Assembly: GCA_036244855.1 (NCBI GenBank)
Contig: BQKZ01001412.1
Location: 14,377-78,376 of the forward strand
Origin: Temnopleurus reevesii
Taxonomy: Eukaryota; Echinodermata; Echinoidea; Temnopleuroida; Temnopleuridae
DNA: 64,000 bases
Direction: 5' to 3'
Shown here in pieces: positions 63,457 to 64,000 of this stretch (position 1 is the first letter of the stretch; every line of letters begins with the position of its first letter). Made by a program: the position numbers and the translations under genes. The notes below the pieces were generated by a model, which saw nothing but the letters and a program-made list of their open reading frames with translations, was not told the DNA's origin and made no database searches.

Positions 63457-63534
63457 CTCATATCGCTTTGGTGGAGAGGCTTCTAAACAGTCAACTAACC
63501 CACAACCAGTCTCATCAAAATGGCTTGGATATTG
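63457..63534 (+). CDS. foxN2/3: FoxN2/3 coding exon 4 (partial gene, continues beyond the gap)
   Basis: A 78-nt exon with acceptor tttctactttacag and a consensus donor ATTG|GTAAGT. In phase 1 from exon 3 it reads Ala262 then HIALVERLLNSQLTHNQSHQ and NGLDI (263-287), leaving phase 1 again. Because it is symmetric (26 codons), skipping it would keep the frame. The peptide has a short amphipathic-looking start (IALVERLLN) and then a Gln/Asn/His-rich piece. I do not recognise a named domain. The rest of the gene lies past the terminal N run. Confidence 0.85.
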
Positions 63535-63835
63535 GTAAGTATAGTTGTAATTGATGAAATATTTTAAAATATTTTGGCATCATGTTGGCAAAATGATTCC
63601 AATGTGTCAAAACAGCTTGTCCAAAATCTTTATTGGAAGTTTTTAAAAAATCAGAAGTTCTTCTTGAAGCAAACAGCAACTCTGTCAAGTATTAAAAACA
63701 ATTATGTAAGTTTGAATATCTAGAAAATGAATAACTACACTTGTAGTTCAATACCAACCCTCATTGAATACTCAGCAGATAAGCAATCAAATGCAAATAA
63801 TCAAATTGATGAACCACATGGTTAGTCACAAGACC
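63535..63835 (+). other. foxN2/3: Start of the next FoxN2/3 intron
   Basis: Begins with GTAAGT and runs as A+T-rich DNA to the terminal gap. No further exon is visible. Confidence 0.8.
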
Positions 63836-64000
63836 NNNNNNNNNNNNNNNNNNNNNNNNNNNNNNNNNNNNNNNNNNNNNNNNNNNNNNNNNNNNNNNNN
63901 NNNNNNNNNNNNNNNNNNNNNNNNNNNNNNNNNNNNNNNNNNNNNNNNNNNNNNNNNNNNNNNNNNNNNNNNNNNNNNNNNNNNNNNNNNNNNNNNNNNN
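63836..64000. other. Assembly gap to window end
   Basis: 165 N. The remaining FoxN2/3 exons lie beyond it. Confidence 1.

Overview
This is a eukaryotic, animal nuclear window. Coding sequence sits in a few short exons with clean GT-AG splice sites, separated by introns of 3.3 to 15 kb. The DNA is A+T-rich, has microsatellites and poly-G/poly-C runs, and contains three assembly gaps. The only gene I can support is the 5' portion of a forkhead transcription factor of the FoxN2/3 (CHES1) class. The protein, a tRNA-derived SINE with a tail resembling echinoderm SINEs, foldback elements and the many TACATGTA and AGGCCTA words suggest an echinoderm, most likely a sea urchin. The species call is inference.

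Layout. Positions 1-36085 lie upstream of the coding start and hold no protein gene I can support. They contain diverged direct repeats (201-600 and 1870-2312), a pair of related foldback elements (11442-11613 and 14698-14874), a 297-bp tandem duplication (12706-13270), a SINE (13915-14088) and three promoter- or UTR-exon-like blocks that end in good splice donors (to 3475, 26355 and 35870). The gene runs on the + strand. Coding exons are 36102-36677 (start codon, acidic N-terminus, most of the forkhead domain), 44741-44892 (end of the forkhead domain and a linker), 48224-48279 and 63457-63534. All junction phases agree (0, 2, 1), giving 287 complete residues before the gene continues past the terminal gap.

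The most unusual structure is immediately downstream of the second coding exon. The 3' part of that exon, its splice donor and about 60-75 bp of intron are repeated in tandem (three good copies plus one decayed copy, 44967-45630, period 184-193 bp). Each good copy contains a frame-preserving 108-nt open segment ending in an intact GT donor. They may be dead duplications, decoy donors, or rarely used repeat exons.

The second window-wide signal is an excess of near-perfect RFX X-box palindromes (GTTGCCATGGCAAC type). Fourteen sites match at 12 or more of 14 positions, and a tight pair of 13-bp X-boxes sits in the second intron. They occur in unrelated flanking sequence, so they do not look like copies of one transposon. 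Many of the remaining non-repetitive stretches may be cis-regulatory, but sequence alone cannot show that.
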